Translations under genes and position numbers: made by a program
Assembly: GCF_902459465.1 (NCBI RefSeq)
Contig: NC_047069.1
Location: 3,844,001 to 3,908,000, forward strand
Source of the DNA: Asterias rubens
Lineage: Eukaryota; Echinodermata; Asteroidea; Forcipulatida; Asteriidae
Length of the DNA: 64,000 nucleotides
Reading direction: 5' to 3'
Notes under the pieces: generated by a model
The model's database searches: none
What the model was told of the DNA's origin: nothing
What the model saw: only the letters and a program-made list of their open reading frames with translations
In this document: positions 44,301 through 54,367 of the stretch, piece after piece
Position numbering within the stretch: the first letter of the stretch is position 1
Layout of the letters: each line of letters starts with the position of its first letter

Positions 44301-47300
44301 CATTTGAGTCACATCCAATCATTCTGATGAAGTTTCATCAAAATCTGAGGGGGTCACCTGGGGACCACTGGTTGATTTGACATGGAATGACCCAGTCATT
44401 GAGTAATGTTTTTGATTTATTTTGCACGCCATACTAGCTTCTGAATATTCAATAAAATACCAACCAATGAAAGGTGTGAAAACATATGACGTTGCTCCAA
44501 TGTCGTGCATGCATAAGCACTGTTAATGGCGGACTGTCTCTCGCAACTTAAAACCAAAACTTAAAATATTTCAACACACCATGAAGTGTAAGTGTTATTG
44601 TTAAAAAAATTGATAGATGATTTAAAAAAAAAAAAAATTAGTATTTGATTGTGAACAATTTTCCTGTTATCCTACTATCCAGCTAGTCACCAGATTTGCC
44701 CCGTTTTCACCACTTTCAAAAATCATGACACAAATTCTGAAGGTACGAACTTAATCCGCAGTGTATAATGCAGCCTGCCATAATACTCAAAACACCATTT
44801 AGGAAATATTTCGAAGAAAAATGGACAAAAACTTACCAGATTCCGGAGCGAAATCCCAGGTTCATACTTTGAACCTGTCGCATCGCTTTGCAAACGCATT
44901 ATTTTGTTGTTGGGCTAAACCATTCTGTAAAAGGGGTGTTACAATGTTCCACTTGAACAGCCCCAATCATTGTGTCAATGATGTTGAACTTCTGGTGATT
45001 GAAGCTTGCAATGGTGATGACACACACCGCAAGAATAGAGAATCACACTGGATTCACCAACTCAAGACAGTCAAACCCTTTGGACTTAACATAAACACTG
45101 GTGTTAAATAACTTCTCATTACCCTTCACTTCACTTCTGCCTAAGAACTTATAGGCTGTATATATTTGTACATAAAGTATAAATGAATTTTGTTTAAAGT
45201 TGTTTTTATAAATTCATCACTGTAACTATCTGATGTAAGTAACCCCCCCTTTTTTCCACAGGTCCCTCATACCTATTTTTAAATCACCATACCTTTGATC
45301 TTGCTATTCTTATTAATTGACCATTGTTAGTTGCATCATGATGCAACTTGCTCTCTAATCCTACCCTTTCATGTCTCCCTGCATTGTTGTCGAACAATAC
45401 TTTACCCCTTTTATGGTCCAGTAACCCATCCTTTCATACCAAACATCCTTTGTCCTCGCCACTTCACTCCTATTGGTTCACAGCCACCAATAGGCCCTAT
45501 TGTTTCTGAAATAGAAACTGTGATTGGCTGTTATTTTCCTGCTTCTTTCCGGATCCTTTCCTTAATCCCTTTCCCCCTCTCTTTTTCTATAAATGGATAT
45601 GTATTTGTTTGTACTTGTTTTATGCCTCTGAAGAAGGTCCGGATTGGATCGAAAGCTAAGGCCATCTACCCTGTTCATTATTTAATAATAATAATAATAA
45701 TAATAATAATTTATTTTTAATATAGGCCTAGCGTCTTACTTTTACATAAAAAAAAATCAAAACGCTGTACAGTATTTTACATATTATAAACATTAAGCTA
45801 AAAAGAGTAAGCAAAACACAGCAAAATTACATTGTACAATAAGAAAGACAAAAACAAACAATGACAAACGCCAATACGCGACAATCAATAAACTAACCAC
45901 AATGATAGTTCTGTTTTTAATGCTTCCATAGTGCATTAATATGGTGACTTTTCCCTGCCCTTCAGTGAGTAAATGACTTAAATATTATTAGTTGTGATAA
46001 CGTAGCCCTCCTGCCGATGGAGGAGCTGGAGGGTTACGCAGCTTTCGCAATGTGTGCAGGGCGAAATGGTTAAAAACGTACAATTTCGACAGCTAGTCAG
46101 CATTTTTACCACTTTTGAAAATCGTGACACAAATTCTAGGAACACGAACTTGATCCTCAATGTCTAATGAATCCTACCATATCATTTAAAACACCATTGA
46201 GGAAATAATTTGAAGAAAGGGACAAAAACTTACCAGGTCCTCGAGCGAAAGAGTAAAAAATGTCCCAGGTTGAAAATTCAAATCTGAGGGGGGCGGAGCT
46301 TCGGCTGTTTGTGCACGTCATGGACTCAGCGCTGTGTGTGGTGCATTCTGTATCCCTGCAACTGTGCAGCCATAGTCTTGTACACGCGGTGAGATGCGGA
46401 AATCAGAGAAACAGAGCGCCCGCTAACGTTTGATTATTACAAGCGTGTATAGTTTTTGCCGTGCACCATAGATCGGAACGTTAGTTGTGTGTGACCGCGC
46501 GACACCAATGGTCTTGGACCTAACACTACGGCTGCACAGTTACCGGGATACACAATGCACACACAGCCGAAGCTCCGCCCCCCTCAGATTCGGATTTTCA
46601 ACCTGGGACATTTTTTACTCTTTCGCTCGGGGATCTGGTAAGTTTTTGTCTTTTTTCTCTAAATTATTTCCTCAATGGTGTTTTGAGTGATATAGTAGGA
46701 TTCATTAGACATTGAGGATCAAGTTCATCCTCCTAGAATTTGTGTCATGATTTTAAAAAGTGGTAAAAATGGAGCAAATCTGCTGACTAGCTGTCGAAAT
46801 TGTACGTTTTTAACCATTTCGCCCTGCACACATTGCGAAAGCTTCGTAACCCTCCGGCTACGCTTTCGGCAGGAGGGTTACGTTATCTACGTTATCGCAA
46901 CTAAAATGGTGTGTGGATGTTTTATCCAGTGAGGAAAAGTTTCTGTATCCTGCTACCACTTTTTCATTTGTTATGGAATCAATGAGATCCAACTTCCAAG
47001 TTGCTCAAATCAAATGAAATATTTCTTTTTGTACAAATTAGTGAAAAAATGGTGGCAGGCAGGATACGGAAAGCTATCCAAAACCTCACTTGGTAACAAG
47101 TAATGGGGACTGGGAGTGGTTGATAGGTAAAACATTGTGAGAAACGGCTCCCTCTGAAGTGACGTAGTTTTCAAGAAAGAAGTAATTTTCCACAAACTTG
47201 ATTTGTCTCGAAATCAGGCATCTGAAAGCACACAGCTTTAGTGTATATTCTTTCATACTCGCAGCCACCAATTGAGCTCAAATTTTCACAGGTTTGTTTT

Positions 47301-50300
47301 TTTATGCATGTTAAGATACACCAAGTGAGAAGACTGGTCTTTGACAATTACCAGTAGTGTCCACTGTCTTTTAATAATGACTACACATCAACCCCTTGTC
47401 CAGATGCTGTATAGGCTTTGACAAGTAGCTGAATAGATGTAGAACTGAATTATAAACTTGTAGTGTATGGATTGTGTTAAGTGTTCATAGAAAATTGTGT
47501 GCACAACAATTTTTTTAAATTTTTTGCAAAGTAACTGGAAGCCGAGTTCAGGTATCGTCCCCCAGTTTCCTTCGATATTTTGTTGAATAATTTTTAAACA
47601 TCTCTGTTTTTGTGACAAACAGATTTAATGCCAATTTAATTACTATTGGAATTGTTTTACTCCAGAATTTTAATTATGTAACTGTTCATGTAACTCTGCT
47701 GGTAGCGATTTGAATAGATTTTTAATAAACCATTGATTGAATGTAAGAAATATGTATTTTTTTTCCCAACAGCTTTTGTACCAAGTAATTGATGGGCTAT
47801 GCGGACATTGTCATCCTAGGTATCAGGACTATGGTAAAGTCTGGAACATCCAGCTATGGAACCAGGTCATTGAAGCTTGCCAAAGATGGATCAAAGATGC
47901 AGTGAAGAATGGACTCACCAAAGATAAGGTATGAGTATACATTTCCTTTGTTTTTCAATAAAGGTCTATTGACAGATTTGTATATTGATAATAGTTTGTA
48001 TTTACTTTATATACAAGCTAAAGGATTCCTAGCTGTACGGCATTTTTTTTAAAGGTGACTTGCTGTTGACGTTGGAGGCATCTTTTTGTAACCAAACTTT
48101 TAAATAACCCAGTGCTCTTATCGAAAAGAGAAGGGGTTTTCCCGCGTGTTCTTGGTTTGATTGGCTGCATATTGCGCCACAGCACCTTGTAAACCAGTAA
48201 ACCATTACATGGAAAAGGTATTGTAATACAAAAGTAGCCCCGCACATACCTTGCAGGAAAATACTGAATGTTGAAGCGCCTTGAGCGTCACTGAGTGACG
48301 GATATGAGCGCTACATAAGAAGCCACTATTATTATCATTTTTACGACTGAGCAGGACATTTTTATTTTTTTTCCCCGTAGATGGAGAAGTCCTTAGATAA
48401 CCTGCCAGCTGAGATTCAGAGGAAGCTATCTGAGAGTGTGACAGTCAGAAGAGATGACATCAGAGCCAGTCTATTAGCAGATACTGCTGCCATCTCACAT
48501 TCTAATCTCAAAGACTTTGACTGGAAACTCAAGGTTTGTTCGTTTAGGTCAACCAGTTCTAATGGGAGACTTTTTGGACACTAGAGGGCAGCAGACTTAC
48601 CAGGTAAATTCATTGTTCTCAGAATTGTGCGCATGCTGAGAACTATTTATATCAATGGATGTTTACCTGGTTAGTCTGCTGCCACCTAGCGTTCCAAAGT
48701 CTCCGAATTACAGGGCTGGAATTGCTTCATGCTTCAAGCATCAAGGTCGGCCTGAATGCCTAGTTTTTGAAAGGGCACCCTTTGAGGAAATTGTCAATTT
48801 CTACTGGAACATTTCAAGGGCATCAAGGCAGGGGGCAGGGAGGCAACCACCTTTGTTGCATCCGTAAAGTATCACGCCAGTCAAGGTTGTATTTGTGTTA
48901 GTGTGAAAGATGAATGGTCCCGGAAGTGGACTGAAAAGTAGTTGATGGATGTCTTTCAGCTGCTTGCATCTAAGTAAATCAGTTAACCAGAGCTAGGGAA
49001 GGTATACTGTGTTTTGGGAGATTGTACAGTTCAATAGAAAGGGGTCTTCACACGTGTCAATGCGTCATATATTTTTGACCATGTGAGGGCGCTCTCAATA
49101 GTTTTTTTTATCACTTCCGGGGGTATACGCGATTCATTCTGCACAGTTTTAATCAGCGTTTTGTAACTTTTGTTGCGCCGTAGTTTTCAGTTGGTATATC
49201 AGAATATGATATATAATACATTTTGGAGAAACTCTAAACTTACATAAAAAAGAAAGCAGAATCAGCTTCATGTCTTTAATTGTAGCACAGCCTAGAGAGA
49301 GAGGAGAAACATCAAATGAATAGACTTCATGTTAACACAGAGTATGAAATGATTTTAAAAAAAACTAAGAATAATCTTATATTATATCATACCAAAAATA
49401 TCAAAAATAGTTAATGGCCTGGCATTAATGGAAACACTGGACCTGAGAAGCTGACTTTATCCTTGCGGATAAAGACAAGGGCCGGTCTAGGGTCAAATAA
49501 GTCTTGGCACGTGTCCAATGCCTTTAAAAGGCATTCATAAATACCTCAAAAACAGTTTCGCTATTCCTATTGGTGGAGAGCATGTCACGTGGGGGTGTTT
49601 AAACGGTTGATAATGACCAGCTCAAGCTGTTTATAACTGGTTGTTTTCAGATACGTTTAGATGCATACTATATGCGCACTAATGCATATTGAAAAACCGT
49701 CTCAGTCATAAAAACGCAACACACGTACAGAGCTCAAGGACGTCGGGCCTTTATCGCACGGTCACTACCCTGCCGGTATTAAACAGCAGTTTAAGAACTT
49801 GTCGCTACCCTTTTATTCCCTTAATCATTAATGATGACATAAGTTGCCATGTTTGTTTGTTTTCTCTTGCAGCTTGCCCTCTCCAGTGACAAAATTGCAT
49901 CCGTTCATGAACCCCTGGTCACTATGGACTTTGACATTCTTAAAGGAGACAAAAATAAGATTGTCTCATTAGAGATGGACAGACAGGAACTCAGCAAACT
50001 TATCTTATCTTTAGAAACTGCAAATAAGGTATGTCTTATCCTATCACACACACAGATGCCTTGAAAATATCAAACCCTGTTGTATTGTATTGGATTCTGT
50101 ATTTACTGCAAAATTACATTAAATGTGTTTGACCAGGACCTAATTTGGAGAAAATATATAAAATAAAATATTAATAATTTTTAGAAAATGGAGTTAGCTG
50201 TTGCAGCCCTGATACTTCGGCTTTTAAGGGGCACGGCAGTTTTGCCTTGACTTTTTGTAAAAATTTAGGGCACCAAGGCAATTTTCAAAAATTTGGAAGG

Positions 50301-52066
50301 GCATCACGGCAATCATAAAAAGTTGCGAAGGGCACGACGGCAGTTTGAAAAAAAACCTCCGAGTTGCCTGTTAAAAATAGTTCTTCCAATTTTTCCATTT
50401 TCTAACTGTTACCCAATGAAAAAAAGAAAGCATTCATCTAATTCAACAAAATAAAGAACAACTACTTACAATACACAATAAATAATTTTTGTTCATACGT
50501 AATCCTACTATTGGTCATGCACGTTGTGTAGTTTTTCGTAGAGCACTAAAATTCCCACGTAACTGCTCCATTTTGACACGATGTTGACAGAATAAATGCA
50601 TGCGGTGCGCGACGCCTATGCTGTACATGATGGTACATCACATGTACCAAGCATGGGGAAAACCACTATTCCAGCATGCAAAGACACGTCGAGTCTTTTT
50701 CTCAAGGCGTTTAGCGTTGGTTCGCGTAATTTTACCACTTGAGGGCGTTTAATCTCACGCTATCGCTCTGTTCCGAAACGCCCTCTAGCGTTCGATGTTT
50801 CGAGTATTTTTTTGTCGCACGCAAAGAACAACGACTAACGGGCCTGAAATCTGCTGTTGTGCCTTACGTGCGTGAAATTGGGGTATATTTCGTTGCGTGA
50901 AATTTATACAGACATCGGGACTTTTTGGCTTATTTTCGAACTTTGACAACGTTGAATATAATTTGTTTTTGGGACGAAGGGCACGGCGGCAATGATGAGA
51001 AAAGGGCACGGCAATCATTGCCGTGAAAAATTGTTTTTTTGAAGGGCATTGCGGCAATCGGTAGGGGCAACGACGGCAATTGCCGTTGTTGCCGTCGTGA
51101 AGTATCAGGGCTGCTGTTGAAAACTGTTGCTTACCGATCAAAAGGACCCATGGTATTGTAGGGATTCGCAGGCGGCGTGGTCCCTGTTTTGCTACGGTTG
51201 AGCGTTGCCGGGTTTTGGGGGAGTGTTCCCCCGGTCAGGAGATCAATTGACCACTCGTTTACACCAAGATTCAAGAACTCTCTTCATCAACCTTTATTTA
51301 TTAATCCTCTTGAATTTGAAATATGTCTCTCTATTTATCCATATCTTTATCCGTTGATTATCCTTATATATATCTATCCCCAACACCGCCAGTAGAATAC
51401 TGACGACAAATCAATGACATCAAGTCAAGTCCAGTGTATAGATTGCAACTGCCAGCAGTAGAAAATGGTGTGGTTCCATCGCACGCCAAAATAACAGTGT
51501 GACCCCAACTGCATATAGCTCGCAGACGGCCTACTCACACGTTCGCTTATTAATGCGCGAAGCCTAAACAAGGGCATAATGGTCTCCACAACGGCAGCTG
51601 GGCAGCAATACTCGCATCAAAAGTTACTGAACATAATTAAATCGTTTATACATCATGAAATTGAGATTATTATTTTAATCTACATGTTTACCAACAGGCA
51701 GTGACGTCCTGTTTCCATGGCGGACGATCACAGCAACCACTGACATAAACAAACTCGACCTATTATTTAAAGGGGCAGTATCAGGGACTATTTCCAAGTT
51801 CCCACAGCATAAATGCAAAAAAAAAATTAATGGCCTGACGTTTCGATCCTAGCAGAGTCTTTCTTGAAGGCTTTTCGCGATTTTCTTTTGAGAAAGATTC
51901 TGCTAGGGTCAAAACGTCGGGCCATTAACTATTTTTGATATTTTTGGTATGATATAAGATTATTTTTATTTTTTTTAAAAATCATTTCATACTCTCTGTT
52001 AACATGAAGTCTATTCATTTAATGTTTCTCCTCTCTCTCTAGGCTGTGCTACAATTAAAGACATGA
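41330..52066 (+). CDS. COMMD8: COMM domain-containing protein 8 (five coding exons, complete)
   Basis: COMMD8 is one of ten COMMD subunits of the Commander complex (with CCDC22/CCDC93 and Retriever), which recycles membrane cargo from endosomes. Exons 41330-41386, 47773-47928, 48381-48533, 49873-50028 and 52043-52066 are all phase 0 with GT-AG borders. They sum to 546 nt, 181 aa, against about 183 aa in human. Residues 1-100 form the N-terminal helical domain (LLYQVIDGLCGHCHPRYQDY, LPAEIQRKLSESV, RRDDIRASLL). The COMM domain begins near DFDWKLKLALSSDKIA and ends LSLETANKAVLQLKT. The start ATG has A at +1 after GAGT, giving MAADSLQLLEKCPPEKLDT. Intron 1 is 6.4 kb and repeat-rich. An inverted copy of exon 5 lies in intron 3. 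Confidence 0.93.
41500..41581 (+). repeat. G-rich tract in COMMD8 intron 1
   Basis: About 80 bases almost entirely G with GGCAGGC interruptions, 115 bp after exon 1. Able to form G-quadruplexes; also the kind of site prone to assembly error. Confidence 0.85.
41590..41712. mobile_element. Two abutting MITE ends
   Basis: CCGTACGGCGCCACCACTTT (half of the 12103 family) runs into TTAGTTGCGATAACGTAACC and a CCTCCTCCCGACGG/CCGGAGGGTTAC hairpin (end of the 45991 family). Confidence 0.6.
41785..42005. repeat. Dispersed repeat copy 1
   Basis: Closely matches 52776-52985 in the same orientation (GTTTACCGCGAGA.TGTGCA, GAAGCTATGCAGTTTACTCA, CTCAAACATTTATAAAAT). Class unknown. Confidence 0.7.
42451..44393. 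mobile_element. 1.9-kb foldback element
   Basis: GGGTCATTCCCGTGTCAAAT at the left and ATTTGACATGGAATGACCC at the right begin arms that mirror each other almost to the centre. The centre near 43625-43675 contains a short direct duplication of ACTGGGGTATGGTTCC. No transposase frame. No clear target-site duplication. Confidence 0.8.
44650..44860. mobile_element. Fragment of the GTTGCGATAACG foldback family
   Basis: AAAATCATGACACAAATTCT, AAAACACCATTTAGGAAAT and GGACAAAAACTTACCAGAT follow the same order as 46115-46240. Confidence 0.55.
44968..45114 (+). pseudogene. Penelope-like element GIY-YIG C-terminal remnant
   Basis: The plus frame reads DVELLVIEACNGDD...RKNRESHWIHQLKTVKPFGL then N and a stop. 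R.ESHWIHQL.T..P.GLN is the typical C-terminus of the GIY-YIG endonuclease of Penelope-like retroelements. The catalytic GIY and YIG part and the reverse transcriptase are absent, and upstream sequence belongs to another repeat. Confidence 0.75.
45115..45720 (+). mobile_element. Probable 3' terminal region of the Penelope-like element
   Basis: Follows the GIY-YIG stop directly and ends in an AAT microsatellite (45684-45713). Near its end are a CTGAAGA motif (45628-45634), a 5-bp helix and GAAA (45651-45654) resembling a hammerhead core. Confidence 0.45.
45991..46901. mobile_element. 0.9-kb foldback MITE (GTTGCGATAACG ends)
   Basis: GTTGTGATAACGTAGCCCTC at the left and CGTTATCGCAAC at the right, both next to TA. 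Arms match for about 300 bp, and an inner pair (GCTTCGGCTGTTTGTG and CACAGCCGAAGC; GGGGGGCGGAGC and its mirror) continues the palindrome. Fragments lie at 16190, 41650 and 44650. Confidence 0.8.
46921..47078. mobile_element. Diverged palindromic MITE
   Basis: GTATCCTGCTACCACTTTTT on the left and AAAAATGGTGGCAGGCAGGA on the right; related to the GGCGCCACCAC family. Confidence 0.55.
47086..47370. mobile_element. MITE (GGCAGTGGACAC family), inverted and 5'-truncated
   Basis: Inverted copy ending ACCAGTAGTGTCCACTGTCT followed by TTAA (47371-47374). The other terminus is missing. Confidence 0.7.
47773..47928 (+). CDS. COMMD8: COMMD8 exon 2
   Basis: Acceptor TTCCCAACAG, donor AAG/GTATGA. Encodes LLYQVIDGLCGHCHPRYQDYG through NGLTKDK, closely like the human LLHKIIDGICG...YQDY segment. 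Confidence 0.93.
48270..48337 (+). mobile_element. CR1/L2 LINE tail fragment in COMMD8 intron 2
   Basis: GAAGCGCCTTGAGCGTCAC, GAGCGCTACATAAGAAGCC then ATTATTATCAT is the standard 3' tail pattern. Confidence 0.6.
48381..48533 (+). CDS. COMMD8: COMMD8 exon 3
   Basis: Acceptor TTTCCCCGTAG, donor AAG/GTTTGT. Encodes MEKSLDNLPAEIQRKL through NLKDFDWKLK, including the conserved DFDW entry to the COMM domain. Confidence 0.93.
48564..48705. mobile_element. Palindromic MITE after COMMD8 exon 3
   Basis: GGGAGACTTTTTGGACACTA then GAGGGCAGCAGACTTACCAG is mirrored by CTGGTTAGTCTGCTGCCACC then TAGCGTTCCAAAGTCTCC. It begins 31 bp after the exon 3 donor. Confidence 0.75.
49197..49421 (-). repeat. Inverted duplicate of the COMMD8 3' end (contains antisense exon 5)
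   Basis: This 225-bp stretch of intron 3 is the reverse complement of 51920-52152 at roughly 90 percent identity by eye. It includes the CT-rich acceptor and all 24 bases of exon 5 unchanged (antisense copy at 49268-49291), plus about 80 bp of 3' UTR. Confidence 0.85.
49873..50028 (+). CDS. COMMD8: COMMD8 exon 4
   Basis: Acceptor TTCTCTTGCAG, donor AAG/GTATGT. Encodes LALSSDKIASVHEPLV through ILSLETANK, the core of the COMM domain. Confidence 0.94.
50204..51113. mobile_element. hAT-like non-autonomous transposon, 6-bp duplication
   Basis: CAGCCCTGATACTTCGGC and GTGAAGTATCAGGGCTG are inverted ends; CTGTTG repeats exactly outside (50198-50203 and 51114-51119). Sub-terminal GGGCACGGCGGCAAT/ATTGCCGT words are frequent. 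A 118-codon minus frame inside has no recognised domain. Confidence 0.8.
51120..51830. other. COMMD8 intron 4 remainder
   Basis: No recognised element or gene between the hAT-like insertion and the palindrome at 51832. Confidence 0.5.
51832..51923. repeat. Inverted GAAACGTC repeat ends in COMMD8 intron 4
   Basis: GGCCTGACGTTTCGATCCTA then GCAGAGTCTTTCTTG is mirrored by GAGAAAGATTCTGCTAGG then GTCAAAACGTCGGGCC. Each half looks like the end of a retroelement. Confidence 0.6.
52043..52066 (+). CDS. COMMD8: COMMD8 exon 5 (terminal)
   Basis: After a CT-rich tract ending TCTCTAG, 24 nt encode AVLQLKT and TGA, matching the human end VVLQLK. Too short to find without the family alignment. Confidence 0.85.
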   Translation, partial: AVLQLKT

Positions 52067-52241
52067 AGCTGATCCTGCTTTCTTTTTGATGTAAGTTTAG
52101 AATTTTTCCAAAATCTACTATATATAATATCTATTTTATATTCTCATATACAATAATGGAGAATTAACTTGTTCTACAAGCAAACTTGAATCCTTGAAAT
52201 GTAACAACTTCTTAACAATTTTGGGGGTTGAACAAAGAATT

Positions 52242-52313
52242 GACTAGAGTGGGATTCGAACCAACGACCTCCGGATTAACGTGTCGGCGCTCTACCAACT
52301 GAGCTATCTAGCC
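52242..52313 (-). tRNA. tRNA-like sequence, minus-strand half of a palindromic dimer
   Basis: Same 72-nt cloverleaf as 39407-39478, here on the minus strand with the intact acceptor stem GGCTAGA/TCTAGTC. Anticodon position GTT; loop ACGTTAA. Faces its twin at 52409-52480. Confidence 0.55.
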
Positions 52314-52408
52314 CTATGTTGGCGGTGTCCCTATTTTGTCAATATCTTTGTTTGGGGGTGCCAACACCGAACAAAGATATTGACAAAATAGGGACACCGT
52401 CAATATAG

Positions 52409-52480
52409 GGCTAGATAGCTCAGTTGGTAGAGCGCCGGCACGTTAATCCGGAGGTCGTTGGTTCGAATCCTACTCTAGTC
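52409..52480 (+). tRNA. tRNA-like sequence, plus-strand half of a palindromic dimer
   Basis: Acceptor stem GGCTAGA/TCTAGTC pairs fully (one G-U). One T-stem mismatch. Between the two copies, CGGTGTCCCTATTTTGTCAA and its mirror meet at about 52350-52375. Confidence 0.55.
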
Positions 52481-52775
52481 AATTCTTTGTTCAACCCCAA
52501 AAATCATTTACAAATTTACCCAGTCAGTTTCCCGTGTGGTTTATATTGATAACTTCTTAACAACTTAGCTTTAAACTTTCACAAATGTTTTGTAGTGTTT
52601 TGGGTTTTTGTTATCGTAGCTGGGCAATCCAAAAGTAAGAACAGTGCTTCATGTGTCTACTGCCCTCTAGTGTTAACATTTATCACATTGCAGATGTTGG
52701 ATTTATATAAATTTGAGGTGCAAAAAACTACAAGAAAAATATCGTCGGATCTTATGTTTTTGATAGTCATATATT

Positions 52776-52985
52776 TTCGACCCCAACTTTGATTCCCGTT
52801 TACCGCGAGACTGTGCAAGCTCCACCGGTGACAGAAGCTATGCAGTTTACTCACGGTCTGTATTTTCGTCAGGCTTAATCAAAATGAGAATAAAGTTTCC
52901 TGTCGTAGGTTGTGCTCAAACATTTATAAAATTACTAACTTTTTGTGCATTATTATGCCAACAATCAAATGAGTCAAAGAAACAA
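52776..52985. repeat. Dispersed repeat copy 2
   Basis: Matches 41785-42005. The following AT-rich stretch GAACAATTTTCCT (53088) also matches 44655, suggesting a longer family split by the foldback at 42451. Confidence 0.65.
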
Positions 52986-53533
52986 CAAGAGTCAAAGAAA
53001 CAACAGGACATAAACTTTTAAAGATTTCAACACACGATAAAGTGGGTTTGATAGTTGATTTAAAAAAAAACATTTAGTTTTGATTGTGAACAATTTTCCT
53101 TTATCCTATAGGAAACCCATGACACCAGGATTTATGCATTTTAGTTTTGTCCTTCAATACCATGATAATTCCATTCATTGTTTAATTCCCAAAGTCCAAA
53201 ACACCGTTGTTCATAAATGCATAAAATACAGGATGGTTTATAGAAGTGTACCCTCATTTGACAGCCATATTAACCTACTTACTTAGATTAAAGTATTTAC
53301 AATTATTTGTGTATTTTATGAAAGTGGTGAATGTTGAGCGATGGCTGAGAAATCAGTAACTTTGTTGTCAAAATACCATATTATATGGTAGTTAAAAGAT
53401 ATCATTTGCAAAATTGATTTTCCACAGAGGTTTTCTTATCTCTTGACTAAGACTTCTGAAAATACTTCAACAAGAGCATCTTCTCTTTTGTAACCTTTTT
53501 GAAAATAAATAAGCTCTAAGAGTATTTTAATGT
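52986..53533. other. Intergenic, unrecognised
   Basis: No gene or element seen apart from the end of the dispersed repeat. Confidence 0.45.
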
Positions 53534-54367
53534 GTGAAGTTCCTAGTGTAGCGGTCATGGTCTTATACCATCCCCTCATTTTTGTCTTCACAACTGGTGC
53601 TCTTTCCTTGAATGGCCCAACTTCTGTTGACGTTCAGCCTCGTGACTAGCGGCGCTACTGATCCTCTCGAACAAAAGCTCATCTGTAGTTGTTTTGTTTT
53701 CAAGGAATGGGCGGATTTCGTTCTTCACCGTGTCGCTTCTGAGGCCTGTCAAGAATGCATGTAAGAACATGCTCTGCACGAGCGATGCGTCGTATTTTAA
53801 TCCTGATCCGGTTTCTTGACTCGCAAACATAACTTACTGGCGTAAGTCAAGAGCCCGATCAGGAAACTCTGTGCAGATTCTTTGTAGTCTTGTGTAAGAC
53901 GAGAGAGTTGATGATAGAGCTCTGTCGCGTCTTTTTCCTAATAATGCGACCTCAGCAACCAACAAAGACTGGGTAGGGTGAGACCGGTTCTTCCTTCTTT
54001 CTTTGAGGTAGCTCCAGGCATTACGGCACGGATCACTGCCTCGATGACTTCACCCACACTGTGACCTTTAAAATGGCTTTAAAATGTCGTCCTGTCCTGC
54101 TGACCCGGTTCTCCGATCTGCCCGGATATTTTGAATTATCTGCGATTGAGGGTCATCACTCCAATGTTGTCATTTCCAGAGCTAGTGTTGACCTCTGCAG
54201 CTGGACTCGTTGGGGGTTTCACTATTACTGGTGCTTTTGGTTGTTCAAGGATCTCCACCATCAAGCCATGCAGGAATTCCTGCAGCTTCACATAAAACGC
54301 CATTCCCTCATCTTCATGCTACTCCATCTCTTCCCTCAGGAGATGATGGTGAATTTTCCTGATGAAT
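53534..54367 (-). pseudogene. Retroelement gag remnant, tandem copy 1
   Basis: The minus strand encodes a broken gag-like protein. One frame (53588-53830) reads FLHAFLTGLRSDTVKNEI then PFLENKTTTDELLFERI, a pattern of LTR-retroelement capsid regions. Other pieces lie in other frames, so it is frameshifted. The 834-bp block is repeated downstream. Confidence 0.7.

Larger units (their letters stand above)
52225..52520. mobile_element. Palindromic dimer of the tRNA-like repeat
   Basis: Two copies of the unit (GAACAAAGATATTGACAAAA, tRNA-like, GTCAATTCTTTGTTCAACCC) meet head to head. Outer sequence GGGGTTGAACAAAGAATTGA occurs at both ends in opposite orientation. Confidence 0.7.

Noticed and set aside
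50785-51141. 118-codon minus-strand frame
   Set aside because: Contained mostly within the hAT-like element and its flank; no domain recognised.
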